Shown here in pieces: positions 9,901 through 21,215 of a stretch of DNA of 64,000 bases. Location of the stretch: assembly GCF_027579695.1 (NCBI RefSeq), contig NC_083581.1:60524200-60588199 (forward strand), read 5' to 3'. Under the pieces are notes generated by a model, which saw only the letters and a list, made by a program, of their open reading frames with translations, was not told where the DNA came from and did not search any database. The stretch is from Neoarius graeffei. Its lineage: Eukaryota; Chordata; Actinopteri; Siluriformes; Ariidae. Within the stretch, counting starts at the first letter, position 1, and each line of letters begins with the position of its first letter. A program made the translations under genes and the position numbers.

Positions 9901-10082
9901 TACACTCTTAGAAAAAGGTTTTTGAAGAGTTCAGTAGATTTTTAATAGTTCCTAGCTTGCAAAACGACTTCTATTTTCTGAAAGGTAAACACTGTGTTCT
10001 AGGGTTCTACATGGAAGTTGAAACGTTTCCCCAGAATGGCAACCAAAGAACCCTTAAGTGTTCTAAATTTTCTCACAGTGTA
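9901..10082. mobile_element. Short MITE with TACACT ends
   Basis: TACACTCTTAGAAAAAGG at the left mirrors TTTTCTCACAGTGTA at the right; the inside carries the GGTTCT/AACCCTT repeats typical of a common small fish MITE. Confidence 0.6.
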
Positions 10083-10211
10083 CCAACAAACACGCATTGA
10101 TATATTTCCATTATGTGATTGGTTTTGCTTTGCTGAATGACACAGTATCAGTGACATACATTAAGTCTATAGGATATATGCATACATACGCTCATTATAT
10201 ATATATATATA

Positions 10212-10517
10212 TCTGGGTCATTCTAGAATTTGAGATAAACCTTTTGTAATTTTCTACAAAAGTAATATTTACTAAATCAGTTTTGAACAGTAATGCAAAT
10301 GATGACAAACTTTCACCAATTTATCCATAAAATATTAACTAAATGACTCCTCCCATTACTGGCTGCCTTTGACTCCTGATTCATCCATTCAACTCGAATA
10401 AACATGAAGTGATTCAGTAACAATCTGGTTTTTGGAGCTTATTTTATTAACTGTTATGAAATCACTTGCATAGAAAGTCTATTTTCTGTATGTGAAATTT
10501 CAGTAATATATATACAC

Positions 10518-10575
<58 letters not shown>

Positions 10576-10885
10576 GGTCATTCTAGAATTCGGGATCCAG
10601 TCTTTGAGATAAACCTTTTGTAATCTTCCACAAAAGTAATATTTACTGAATCAGTTTTGAACAGTAATGCAAATGATGACAAACTTTCACCAATTTATCC
10701 ATAAAATATTAACTAAATGACTCCTCCCGTTACTGGCTGCCTTTGACTCCTGATTCATCCATTCAACTCGAATAAACATGAAGTGATTCTGTCTAACAAT
10801 CTGGTTTTTTGGAGCTTATTTTATTAACTGTTATGAAATCAATTGCATAGAAAGTCTATTTTCTGTATGTGAAATTTCAGTTTAT
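10212..10885. repeat. 360-bp unit, two tandem copies with GT/AT microsatellite
   Basis: GGGTCATTCTAGAATT recurs exactly 360 bases apart (10215 and 10575), and the two units are nearly identical through the GTGAAATTTCAG end. A (GT)n(AT)n tract sits between them and another GT run follows the second. Confidence 0.85.
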
Positions 10886-10933
10886 ACAGTGTGTGTGTGT
10901 GTGTGTGTATATATTATCCGTCACAATGTTCTT

Positions 10934-12510
10934 GTTAACTCTGTTATAACTCTTCTAAAACCACGTAAAAGCCACAAAGGCATTTTATAACACTCTTGAC
11001 ACCTGCACCCAGTGATGTCACTTCCTCTAGCGGGAAACTTCAGAAAGGCACTGAGGTATGTTGTGTTTCTTCTCCCATTAATTTGTATAAAATGTTGAGG
11101 ATACACCAACAGTAGGTTAATTATTCGTCAAATCTGTTATTGTGATATTGGAGTGAATCTCTCACTCGTTTTAAAAAAAAAAAAAAAACAATAATGTGAC
11201 CAAAATCCATAACATTGTTTTTATACATGTCGTTTGGTAGCTAGTTTGAGGTTAGCATGTGGAGTTAAGACACAAAATGGTGGAAAATGTTGACTCTGTT
11301 ATCATCAGTTCTGTTAATGGATAGCCAGTTTAACGATAACAGAGTTGACGGTGACTAACAGAGTCAGATGTAACCGACTGCATTGAAGCATGCTACATTG
11401 TTTGTTTTGAGTTTCTTACAGATTCTGGGTCATTTAATGTAAGGGCTACATGTGTGGTATACCATTCCAGGTTAAAGAAATTGAATAATTTCTATTCTAG
11501 GTAGATGAAGCTGTCAGCAGCAGAAAGGCAACGGCAGTACCGGGCACGGCGAGATGCCGACCCTGTAAAAAGGGCAGAAAATTTACAAAAGGACAGAAAT
11601 AGGTGGCACAAGAAGAAAAATGCAGGGCAAACAAGCGGAGTCGCTGATCTGGATGAAAGGGAGAAAAGGTACAAGCGTAGGTATTGGAGAGAGGCGCAGC
11701 AGAGGTGCAGAGCAAGAAGGCAGCAGTTTGTGGAGATGACACCACTGCAAATGCCAGAGCGACTCCCTCTAGTTCCATCAACAGTGAGGCTCCATCAGAT
11801 GATCACTTTCACACCAGGAAAGATCATCTACAGAGACATCTGTTGTCTCTGCTCAATCAAGCAGATTCTGGAGTATGGATGTCGTCATAACACACACATG
11901 TTTGAATTTGAAGTGGAACCCACGCTTTCTGCCACTGCTGAATCAGATACTCAGCCCATCCTTTCTGACATCACAGATCAACAAGAACAGACAATTGAAG
12001 AAATAAATTGGGAAAGCAAAGATGTCATTGGACAGTGGTGTGTCGTCAAATACGATGATGATATTTATCCTGGGACAATTGTCGAGGTCAATGAGACCCA
12101 TGCAAAGGTCACGTGCATGCATAAAGTGGGGGTAAATCGCTTCTATTGGCCAGTGCGTGAGGATACGCTGTGGTATCTTTTTGATGATATCCTCAGATTC
12201 ATCCCGCAACCAACCAGAGTGACGTCACGACATGTCGAAATTAACAAGAAAATATGGGCAGAAATTGCTAGTGAGTGATTGGCATCAAGGCTAGGCCAGA
12301 TCAGTAATGCATGATACAATGTACACTTCAGGTTTACTTGTTATAATTAAATGTTTGGGGTTGTTTTTAGAATGGTTGGAATACATTTGAAATGGTTTAA
12401 AATGGTTAAAGTACATTAACACAGTTTTGAAAATTATTGAGTCAAGATATGGGTGGTCAATTCTGTTAGTCATATTAACTCTGTATGCCATCAGTGTCAA
12501 TTCTGTTTAA
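10934..12510. repeat. Recurring TTAACTCTGTTA-type motifs around the basic-domain ORF
   Basis: Upstream of the ORF: TTAACTCTGTTAT near 10935, GACTCTGTTATC near 11291, TTCTGTTAATGG near 11310, GATAACAGAGTTGAC near 11335 and CTAACAGAGTCAG near 11356. Downstream: TTCTGTTAG near 12459, TTAACTCTGTATG near 12476 and CAATTCTGTTT near 12500. Both orientations occur, as in subterminal transposase-binding repeats. Confidence 0.5.
11505..12278 (+). CDS. Unnamed basic-domain protein with C-terminal SH3-like module; probably transposon-derived
   Basis: An uninterrupted 257-codon frame starting MKLSAAERQRQYRARRDADP. Residues 1-75 are highly basic with two repeats of the pattern (AERQRxYRARRDADP and EREKRYKRRYWREAQ). 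Residues about 105-135 hold a Cys/His cluster (CCLCSIKQ, then C and H). Residues 168-257 form a compact module starting GQWCVVKYDDDIYPGTIVEV and running through MHKVGVNRFYWPVREDTLWY. From memory, unnamed multicopy proteins of fish and cnidarians join the same N and C parts around a longer middle with transposase-like acidic residues; if so, this copy has lost the middle. Splice-acceptor-like ctattctag lies just before the ATG. Copies of a TTAACTCTGTTA-like motif lie on both sides. Function unknown; a second, broken relative is at 35264-35653. Confidence 0.6.
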   Translation: MKLSAAERQRQYRARRDADPVKRAENLQKDRNRWHKKKNAGQTSGVADLDEREKRYKRRYWREAQQRCRARRQQFVEMTPLQMPERLPLVPSTVRLHQMITFTPGKIIYRDICCLCSIKQILEYGCRHNTHMFEFEVEPTLSATAESDTQPILSDITDQQEQTIEEINWESKDVIGQWCVVKYDDDIYPGTIVEVNETHAKVTCMHKVGVNRFYWPVREDTLWYLFDDILRFIPQPTRVTSRHVEINKKIWAEIASE

Positions 12511-12986
12511 GATTTGCTTTTAAAATGATACATTTGAAAATAAGAACCTATCAGATGTTGTTACAACGAATACTATTTTTACAACATGAAATTAAAAGAA
12601 ATCATTCATTTATTAGGTTTTTTTTTTTTTAAATGCACACCATCTTGGGAACTCGTCAGATGAATGGTTTTGTTTGTTACTTCAAAACAAAAGGTCTCAA
12701 TCTTATCAGATTTAAAGTTGCTTTAGTGAATATAGAGACAAAAGTTGTCTTGGGGAAACAGGATTTAAAATTGATTACGTTTGCTAAATATACATATTTT
12801 ACTGAATTCGTCTCCAACAGAGGTGACAGATTTTTCTGTTCTTTTGAATAAATACTTAGCCTTACAGGTGTAAGGTTTGAAAATAGTTGTAGTGTTAAAT
12901 TTGAAGTGTGCTGTCTGACAATAAAAAAAAAAATGTTTAATGGAAAAAAATCCAATTTTGTTTTCTTTCAACACTTGAAATGTACC

Positions 12987-13048
<62 letters not shown>
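12987..13048. repeat. (CTAT)n microsatellite
   Basis: About fifteen uninterrupted CTAT units. Confidence 0.95.
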
Positions 13049-13049
<1 letters not shown>

Positions 13050-13056
13050 ATAAATA

Positions 13057-13840
13057 CACGGTGTTTTCAAAAAAATTGATATTATTTGAGATGTAAATAT
13101 CCCAGAAACTACATAGTCTAGGCAAATGAAACTGAACAGGCTTAATGTTGAGCAATATAAGATTTATTCCTCAAAATTTGACTGAGAAATTCAAAGGTAT
13201 GTGGATTCCATGAACGATTTCACAAATTTTCAAAATGCGTGCCGCCTGAGACACGGACACACAGACAGCCTTCTTCTTTGAACTTTTTGTTCCATGTCCA
13301 AGTCTGCACTGCATTTGTTGCATTTTTAGAGAATTCTCTCATAAATGCACACTGCACAGTCTTGTTCGACTGTGTTCGAGCGTACTCTAACACACACAAC
13401 GCCTTTTCTTTTCCAGTGAATGGCGTTTCTATACCTAATAAGATAAAAACATTAAACATAAAATTTTGACCTGTTTCCATACATGCTGTTAAAATTTGAG
13501 GCCAATTGAACCAGAATTGGCAAAGTTATTAGATTGTGAAATATCACATTTTTTGAAATTGTGTGTTATTTTTATATAAGCAAGTACATTCTTTGTTGAA
13601 ATGTATTCTTAAGAGGGTGCAAAAATGTTGGGTAGTGCAATGACCTAGAAATATATTAATCACATGAATAACAGTGGATATGCTTTGCTCTTTGAGCTTC
13701 ATCCTTGTTTTCCAGGAAAAATAATTTTCCACATAAGCAGAATCTCTCTCTTATAGCTTGTTAAATATCACATTTCTCTGTTAACTGACCTCACCATCAA
13801 CCATCTTGAATTTTGATATGCTAGCTAACCAGTAAGTGAC
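13057..13840 (-). mobile_element. Mariner-like fragment with DUF4817-type HTH, copy 2
   Basis: Left end CGGTGTTTTCAAAAAAATTG then the sequence shared with 4783-5586. A minus-strand frame (13480-13220) reads ETPFTGKEKALCVLEYARTQ and TWTWNKKFKEEG, like the helix-turn-helix N terminus of mariner-related transposases. No catalytic domain is present. This copy lacks the inverted 57-bp piece of copy 1 and so shows the ancestral order. Confidence 0.58.
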
Positions 13841-13849
13841 AGTCTAGAC

Positions 13850-14387
13850 AGTTATAGCCTATTTTATTTGTATACAAAATTAACATATATAATTCAACAT
13901 GTCAAGTGTCCACAAACTTTAGGTCATATTAGTGTAGATTCAGACTATCACTGTGAAGCTGTGCGTTTCTGTTTCAGGATTTAATAAACCTTTTTTTGTT
14001 AACTCTTTGGACATAAAACGTGTGGTTAAGCAGCTACTCATTACATCCCTAAAGTGAGTAGCATGCATTTAAAATCCTTTGGCTTGGATCGGTTCTTTAG
14101 CACCAACTCAGTGGCTTACAGGAGAACCGTTATACAGATGGGCTTACACGAGATTGTGCACATGTACCTGATCAAATGCCAAATAGGAAAAACAAAATGG
14201 CCAAGTGTCCTGAGGCAATGGGTAGAAACATGTTCTCTCTGTAGTGAAAATCAAATCTGGGTGTTCTGCTACAGAGTCTTTATAACCTTTTGGCTTGGTT
14301 TTTTTTCTGATTTTGGATGAACATTTCTGATAAAAACATATCAACTACGATGAATTGTAATCTTCCTCTTAAATTGTGCAAAAGGCA
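13850..14387. other. Mostly unassigned; trace of a Tc1 end
   Basis: GTCCACAAACTTTAGGTCAT at about 13908 resembles the end of a fish Tc1 family; nothing else was recognised. Confidence 0.4.
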
Positions 14388-15797
14388 CTGGCATACATGT
14401 CAACCTTTGGTCAATCAAACCTGTATAACCAACCTCCAAAATCCATATTTCCCTTATAAAATCCGTATAAGATGCAAATTAAAATAATTTGCCTAAAATT
14501 TGAATGATAATTAACAATGATATATCCAAGTTACGTTTTATTCAATATTAATAACAATAAACCTTCAGAATGAATACAAAGCTCCAATGTTTGACAAAAA
14601 CACAAAGTGTCACTCTAATGGCCCTTTTCCACTACCCTTTTTCAGCTCACTTCAGCCCGACACGGCTCGCGTTTCGACTACCAAAAACCAGCACGACTCA
14701 GCTCGCTTCAGCCCTGCTTAGCCCCTAAAACTCGCACCGTTTTGGAGTGGGGCTGAAGCGAGCCAAACCGTGCCGAGTGAGGCTGGGGGCGTGAGCAGAC
14801 ACTCCCCTGTGCACTGATTGGTGAGGAGGAGTGTCCTCACATGCCCATACACGCCCCGCGAGCGCGCTGGGATCTGTAAACACCGTAAACCCGGAAGAAG
14901 AATTACGAATTACGAGAATTTCTGAAGCCTTATGCGCCTCGCCTCATCTATACGCTCTTGCCAGTATCTGTCCGCGTTGTCGGTGACAACAAGCCACAGC
15001 ACCAAGACCAGCAACACTAACGACTCCATGTCCTCCATGTTTATTGTTTACTATCCGGGTCGTGAGACTACCGCTTAAAAGGTCACTGATGTCACTGTTT
15101 GCGCTGCTTAACGACATCACCTGATGTCCACCCACTTTTGCTAACTCCACCCAATGTGTCCACCCACTTCCAGCCAGCACGGTTCAGCGTGGTTGTAGTC
15201 GAAATGCAACTCCAACAGCCCCGCTCAGCTCGACTCAGCACGGCACGGCTCAGCTCGACTCAGCACGGCACGGCTCAGCCCAACTCAGCCGCGTTTGTAG
15301 TGGAAAAACGGCATAATGTTCTGAATTGTACTCCATGACAGCTTTTTTAGCACTCTGCACCAATACCTCACTAGGCTGCATGTGACAGCAAGTGTCTGTG
15401 TTGATCTTGCCGGACTGCCCATTCAGAATCTTTTCAGTCGCTAGTGAAAGTCACTCAGGTGGAAATACGCTTTTCAAACAAAATGTTACTTCCCGGTTGG
15501 CGGGATTCTCACAATGCGGTGTGCGCATGATCAAAAGTGGAACGAAGTCTCGCTACCACAAGATAACGCGCGATTTCATAAGACTCTTTACTGGCTGGCT
15601 GTGCTTTCTGTGGTGTACAGTACGTTTGTAAATGTTATGCGCTCTTTTATCATTGTGGGAATTGATTATAGCTCTAAATAAATATTGAAGTTTTTTTTAA
15701 AGAATCCGTATAACTTTATTTGTACACCCGTATACTACGTTTATTGAATCAAATCCGTATAAAATACGGACATTCCGTATAGGTTGACATGTATGCA
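14388..15797. mobile_element. Non-autonomous DNA transposon with GCATACATGTCAACC ends
   Basis: GCATACATGTCAACC at the left is mirrored by GGTTGACATGTATGC at the right, with further subterminal inverse matches (ATCCGTATA). No transposase frame; it is split by a Harbinger-type MITE. Confidence 0.7.
14619..15313. mobile_element. PIF/Harbinger-like MITE with TAA target duplication
   Basis: Ends TGGCCCTTTTCCACTAC and inverse (GTAGTGGAAAAACGGCA) sit between TAA at 14616-14618 and 15314-15316. The interior is GC-rich with short CAGCTCGACTCAGCACGGC repeats near the right end. Confidence 0.75.
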
Positions 15798-17280
15798 CTG
15801 GAACCGATGAGAGCAAATGGTTTAGGTGTGTGCGTGTCTGTCACTGCTTGCCTCTTTCACTTTGTTCCATTTAGAAGCATCAAAACCAGTATCTCACCAA
15901 TCTTGTGTAATTGTTTTTGGATTTTTACACCTCGAGGGCACATTACTGATTTTATTTGCAATAGAGGAAATGAAGCAGTCCAGAGTAGGAGTACCTTAAA
16001 AAGTCACTAATGTAGCCTACTTGTAGTTGTGCACTTTTTCCTTTTTCCTTCAGCGTTGGTGTAGTGTAAACATCTTCAGCAGCCACAGTAACCAGTGGAC
16101 TGTCTTCCATTTTCTCTTTCCACTAAATTGCAGGTAATAGTTGCAGAGCAGGTTCATCCAGAAGACAGTTTTTAAAATCATAGCATTATATTTTTGGTAA
16201 TGGTGCCTTTACTTGAGAGAATTACCTGGATAATGGTGAAATAAAACACCCAAAGGGCAAAATTCTTTTGTTGTCAAGCCTTATGGCTCCATTAGAACAC
16301 ATTACACTTACCATTACCCAGTTTGATGATGTTTCCATCTCGTGGCAGATTGCTATTGGATCTGTTTTCAGTGTTTAACCATGAACAGTACTGTATAATG
16401 TCCTATAGGTTTGCTTTCAGGAAAGTGGAGACATTGAGATATTGTAATGACCCCAGTGAAATGGTCTGAATCAGGGAGTGAGCTGAAACTAATGATCATG
16501 TTTTTCTGGTCTGTTTGTGTGCTGTGTCTTGCAGCAGGAGGGAAATAAGATAAGAATGTGATATCCATCCTCAGCATGGTATTGTTTAACCAAGCCAATT
16601 ATTGACCAGTGAGATCTTTGGAAACACAGCAAGCACCTAAAGAAATGTTAAATGTCGTATTAAGAATAAAGGACTTGATTTTTTTTTTTAAATTGAGGTC
16701 TACTGTCACATGCTATAGTACCAGCTGATTCTTTGTACCGTGTAAAAATATGTACTGTAAATATTTTTTACAGCAGTTACTGAAATACTGTACGTATATC
16801 TATAGTAAGAGAAAAAATCAGGAAATAAAAGTAATTTACAGTAACAATTACTGTGACTATTGTGTAAACCTTACATTATCTTTTACTTAAATGTACTGTA
16901 AAATATACATGTAATAAAATCTCTCTAAAATGTATTTTAATTGCATTGACATTTGTATTTAGTACTGTGGAATTATGTGTGCCCTTTGATTTCAAATCTC
17001 AAGACTTGTACTAATTTGTACCAACAAACTAGTACAGTATAAGTTTTCTTTAATGTACATAAAAATAAAATACATTTTCTTTAATGGATAACATAAAACA
17101 ACATCCTTTACTGAACAAATAAAGTAATCTGGAGGAATCATACACTTTTTACTGACACTTGGAACTAGAAACTGAAACCAGGGCTGCTCTTATTTATCAC
17201 AAATCTGAGTGTACATTGTGTGTGAGATGAATAAAAAATGAACACTTGCTGAAACCAACCTGCATACCAACTGAAAGAGA
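15798..17280. other. No recognised gene or element
   Basis: AT-rich intergenic sequence; no long ORF, TIR pair or SINE head seen on either strand. Confidence 0.45.
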
Positions 17281-17284
17281 AAGA

Positions 17285-17450
17285 AACAAAGAATGAAGGT
17301 AGTGAATAAATGGTGTTTTGGGGCTGTTTTACAACAAGTGAACCAGTGGCTCTCATGAAGATTGATGGTGTCATGAGTTCTACTAATAACTGGGATAATT
17401 TAGCTCTAAACCAGGTTGCCTCCACCAGGAGGTTAAGACTTGGCTATAGC
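17285..17450 (+). pseudogene. Tc1 transposase remnant
   Basis: The plus strand reads VFWGCFTTSEPVALMKIDGV, then QVASTRRLRLG, the segment between the first and second catalytic Asp of Tc1 transposases. Terminal repeats are no longer visible. Confidence 0.6.
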
Positions 17451-17689
17451 TAATGTAGGCCTGCATCCAGCACATGAATTTGAGGCAATTTGAGGCTCAG
17501 CAAATATTATTTCTCAGTTTAATAAAGAATGACGAGAATAAAGTTGATTGTACGTATATTCTAACACTTGTGTGTGATTCAGGACAAGCTTCTGTGTCTT
17601 TGTAAAAGTGTATGGACTAATTTCTGACTGTAAGTGGATTAATATTTTGTTTGGCTTTTGCGGTTTACATATTTATTAAAACTTTTTTT

Positions 17690-18065
17690 CATCTCATCTC
17701 ATTATCTCTAGCCGCTTTATCCTTCTACAGGGTCGCAGGCAAGCTGGAGCCTATCCCAGCTGACTACGGGCGAAAGGCGGGGTACACCCTGGACAAGTCG
17801 CCAGGTCATCACAGGGCTGACACATAGACACAGACAACCATTCACACTCACATTCACACCTACGGTCAATTTAGAGTCACCAGTTAACCTAACCTGCATG
17901 TCTTTGGACTGTGGGGGAAACCGGAGCACCCGGAAGAAACCCACGCGGACACGGGGAGAACATGCAAACTCCGCACAGAAAGGCCCTTGCCAGCCACGGG
18001 GCTCGAACCCGGACCTTCTTGCTGTGAGGTGACAGTGCTAACCACTACGCCACCATACCGCCCCA
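17690..18065 (-). repeat. V-SINE, full length
   Basis: Head with A and B boxes at the right, (GATGA) tail at the left. Flanked by a diverged duplication AAAACTTTTTT / AAAACATTTTTT. Confidence 0.88.
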
Positions 18066-18124
18066 AAAACATTTTTTAATTATTGTTAATAATAATAATA
18101 ATAATAATAGGTGGATGTTAGCAT

Positions 18125-18480
18125 AGGCGGCATGGTGGTGTAGTGGTTAGCACTGTCGCCTCACAGCAAAGTCCTGGGTTCGAGCCTAGTGGTCGGCGAG
18201 GGCCTTTCTGTGTGGAGTTTGCATGTTCTCCCCGTGTCTGCGTGGGTTTCCTCCGGGTGCTCCGGTTTCCCCTACAGTCCAAAGACATGCAGGTTAGGCT
18301 AATTGGTGGCTCTAAATTGACCGTAGGTGTGAATGGTTGCTTGTCTCTCTGTGTCAGCCCTGTGATGACCTGGCAACTTGCCCAAGGTGTACCCTGCCTC
18401 TCGCCCATAGTCAGCTGGGATAGGCTCCAGCTTGCCTGCGACCCTGTAGAACAGGATAAAGCAGCTAGAGATGATGGATG
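18125..18480 (+). repeat. V-SINE, full length, ATGG tail
   Basis: Perfect 11-bp target duplication GATGTTAGCAT (18114-18124, 18481-18491). The tail ends in GATGGATG instead of GAGAT repeats, a second tail type. Confidence 0.9.
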
Positions 18481-18574
18481 GATGTTAGCATTTGTAAAAT
18501 AGCCTAAGGATATAAACAAGATATGAATGCGAACGTCATGTGGGATTCAAGCCTATTTATTCATTTGGCTATAG

Positions 18575-19505
18575 ACCCCTTTCACTGACGTCACCCGAAA
18601 CCGGAAGTAAACAAACCCTGCGCCATATTGGAAGGCCAGCAAACTCGTGATTGGGGGAAATAACGGCAGCGCGCGGTATATGAACCCACGAGGCACTTGG
18701 ATCATCAAAAACCTACAATGGTAAACTTTTGTGCTGTGTTAGGGTGTTCTAACAAAGCTGATGAGAAAGGTGAAAAGAAGTCTTCCTACAGAATACCAGC
18801 TGTGATTGAGACACAAGGGGAACAAACCAAGGAGCTTTCTGCCAGGAGACAGCGAGAGTATTTAGCTGCTTTAAGCAGAGCGGATCTGAATACTTCTCGT
18901 CTACAACAGTACAGAATATGTTCAGACCATTTTGTTACTGGTAAGTTACTAGGCTAGAGTGTTGTAGAACATTTTTTTAAATGTTTACTGAATAAAAACA
19001 TCCTTAATTTTATCACATTTATGTTATGTATTTCATTTCTTTCTTTTGTTTTAATTTTTCTCTCTCCATCCCTCTTTGAATTTTAAATATAGTTTTTCCC
19101 CATGTCCAAATAATTCAAATATATATAAATAAAGAGATAAGTAGTAAATTAAAAATAAATTATGAAATAAAAAAATCCATAACAGCATGAATACAGATTG
19201 CAATAGTGGTCAAGTGCTATAATTTTTTTTAACATGATAGTGGAGAATTTCATTTAATCTGCACTGATTATTATATGAAATATAAATGAACAAATTCTGA
19301 ACAGGTCTTTCATAGAATGGAACAACTGTTAATGTAGTAAAGAAAACACTGTTAACATGTTAATAAAAGAAAATTTGCTGCTACATTTCAGGTGTAGTTT
19401 GTTTTATTTATGTATGTACTTGCATAGATGTGTACTTGGTCTTCCAATATGGCGCCCTAACAAAATCTCGCGGTGCGGTGACGTCACGCGAAAGCCCTCT
19501 ATACA
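18575..19505 (+). mobile_element. THAP-bearing non-autonomous DNA transposon
   Basis: The left end (TATAGACCCCTTTCACTGACG) and the inverse of the right end (TATAGAGGGCTTTCGCGTGAC) form imperfect terminal repeats; GCCATATTGGAAG is also inverted near both ends. A THAP exon lies inside. THAP domains occur in P and Kolobok transposases; the superfamily is not settled because the target duplication is unclear. Confidence 0.6.
18697..18957 (+). CDS. THAP zinc-finger exon (transposon-derived)
   Basis: The frame starts at 18697 but the THAP signature begins at the internal Met of MVNFCAVLGCSN (18718); further on are YRIPAV and YRICSDHFVTG, i.e. the C-x4-C pair and the later C-x2-H of a THAP (C2CH) DNA-binding domain. 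It is followed by a good donor (ACTG|GTAAGT) near 18940. No transposase body follows, so this is the first exon of a deleted element, not a host THAP gene. Confidence 0.65.
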   Translation: MDHQKPTMVNFCAVLGCSNKADEKGEKKSSYRIPAVIETQGEQTKELSARRQREYLAALSRADLNTSRLQQYRICSDHFVTGKLLG

Positions 19506-19519
19506 TAAAATGTCTAATA

Positions 19520-21122
19520 CAACCCTGATTCCAAAAAAGTTGGGACAAGTACAAATTGTAAATAAATATGGAATGCAATGATGTGAAAGTTTCAAAATTC
19601 CATATTTTATTCAGAATAGAACATAGATGATATATCAAATGTTTAAACTGAGAAAATGTATCATTCAAAGAGAAAAATTAGGTGATTTTAAATTTCATGG
19701 CAACAACACATCTCAAAAAAGTTGGGACAAGGCCATGTTTACCACTGTGAGACATCCCCTTTTCTCTTTACAACAGTCTGTAAACGTCTGGGGACTGAGG
19801 AGACAAGTTGCTCAAGTTTAGGAATAGGAATGTTAACCCATTCTTGTCTAATGTAGGATTCTAGTTGCTCAACTGTCTTAGGTCTTTTTTGTCGTATCTT
19901 CCGTTTTATGATGGGCCAAATATTTTCTATGGGTGAAAGATCTGGACTGCAGGCTGGCCAGTTCAGTACCCGGACCCTTCTTCTACGCAGCCATGATGCT
20001 GCAATTGATGCAGTATGTGGTTTGGCATCGTCATGTTGGAAAATGCAAGGTCTTCCCTGAAAGAGACGTTGGCTGGATGGGAGCATATGTTGCTCTAGAA
20101 CCTGGATATACCTTTCAGCATTGATGGTGTCTTTCCAGATGTGTAAGCTGCCCATGCCACACGCACTAATGCAACCCCATACCATCAGAGATGCAGGCTT
20201 CTGAACTGAGTGCTGATAACAACTTGGGTCGTCCTTCTCCTCTTTAGTCCAAATGACACGGCGTCCCTGATTTCCATAAAGAACTTCACATTTTGATTTG
20301 TCTGACCACAGAACAGTTTTCCACTTTGCCACAGTCCATTTTAAATGAGCCTTGGCCCAGAGAAGACGTCTGCGCTTCTGGATCATGTTTAGATACGGCT
20401 TCTTCTTTGAACTATAGAGTTTTAGCTGGCAACGGCGGATGGCACGGTGAATTGTGTTCACAGATAATGTTCTCTGGAAATATTCCTGAGCCCATTTTGT
20501 GATTTCCAATACAGAAGCATGCCTGTATGTGATGCAGTGCCGTCTAAGGGCCCGAAGATCACGGGCACCCAGTATGGTTTTCCGGCCTTGACCCTTACGC
20601 ACAGAGATTCTTCCAGATTCTCTGAATCTTTTGATGATATTATGCACTGTAGATGATATGTTCAAACTCTTTGCAATTTTACACTGTTGAACTCTTTTCT
20701 GATATTGCTCCACTATTTGTCGGCGCAGAATTAGGGGGATTGGTGATCCTCTTCCCATCTTTACTTCTGAGAGCCGCTGCCACTCCAAGATGCTCTTTTT
20801 ATACTCAGTCATGTTAATGACCTATTGCCAATTGACCTAATGAGTTGCAATTTGGTCCTCCAGCTGTTCCTTTTTTGTACCTTTTAACTTTTCTAGCCTC
20901 TTATTGCCCCGTCCCAACTTTTTTGAGATATGTGTTGCTGTCATGAAATTTCAAATGAGCCAATATTTAGCATGAAATTTCAAAATGTCTCACTTTCGAC
21001 ATTTGATATGTTGTCTATGTTCTATTGTGAATACAATATCAGTTTTTGAGATTTGTAAATTATTGCATTCCGTTTTGATTTACAATTTGTACTTTGTCCC
21101 AACTTTTTTGGAATCGGGGTTG
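19520..21122 (-). mobile_element. Tc1-like transposon, close to intact
   Basis: Terminal repeats CAACCCTGATTCCAAAAAAG and inverse (CTTTTTTGGAATCGGGGTTG), each beside TA, 1603 bp. It carries one uninterrupted transposase frame. Two further copies of the same family lie at 50441-52243 and 56856-58452 on the other strand. Confidence 0.92.
19739..20812 (-). CDS. Tc1-family DD34E transposase
   Basis: 357 codons starting MTEYKKSILEWQRLSEVKMG; the family start may be the later Met of MGRGSPIPL. Residues about 20-135 form the paired-type HTH (QIVEQYQKRVQQCKIAKSLN), followed by a basic stretch. The catalytic Asp are in LWSDKSKC and FQHDDAKPH; the Glu is in DLSPIENIW with 34 residues between second Asp and Glu, the Tc1 spacing. 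Small lesions: ISSTVHN lacks one Ser present in the 57-kb copy, and WSDESKFE has become WSDKSKCE. The triad is present; activity is not shown. Normal role: cut-and-paste at TA sites. Confidence 0.9.
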   Translation of the reverse strand: MTEYKKSILEWQRLSEVKMGRGSPIPLILRRQIVEQYQKRVQQCKIAKSLNISSTVHNIIKRFRESGRISVRKGQGRKTILGARDLRALRRHCITYRHASVLEITKWAQEYFQRTLSVNTIHRAIRRCQLKLYSSKKKPYLNMIQKRRRLLWAKAHLKWTVAKWKTVLWSDKSKCEVLYGNQGRRVIWTKEEKDDPSCYQHSVQKPASLMVWGCISACGMGSLHIWKDTINAERYIQVLEQHMLPSSQRLFQGRPCIFQHDDAKPHTASIAASWLRRRRVRVLNWPACSPDLSPIENIWPIIKRKIRQKRPKTVEQLESYIRQEWVNIPIPKLEQLVSSVPRRLQTVVKRKGDVSQW

Positions 21123-21215
21123 TATAAAACCAATTTGAAATATGTGTATTAGTAAAGTTTAATTAATTTCACATTTTTATATTAATATATAATATACTAA
21201 TATATAATTATTAAT

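Noticed and set aside
12633-12974. Short ORFs on both strands downstream of the basic-domain gene
   Set aside because: Phe/Lys-rich translations of AT-rich DNA without family signs.
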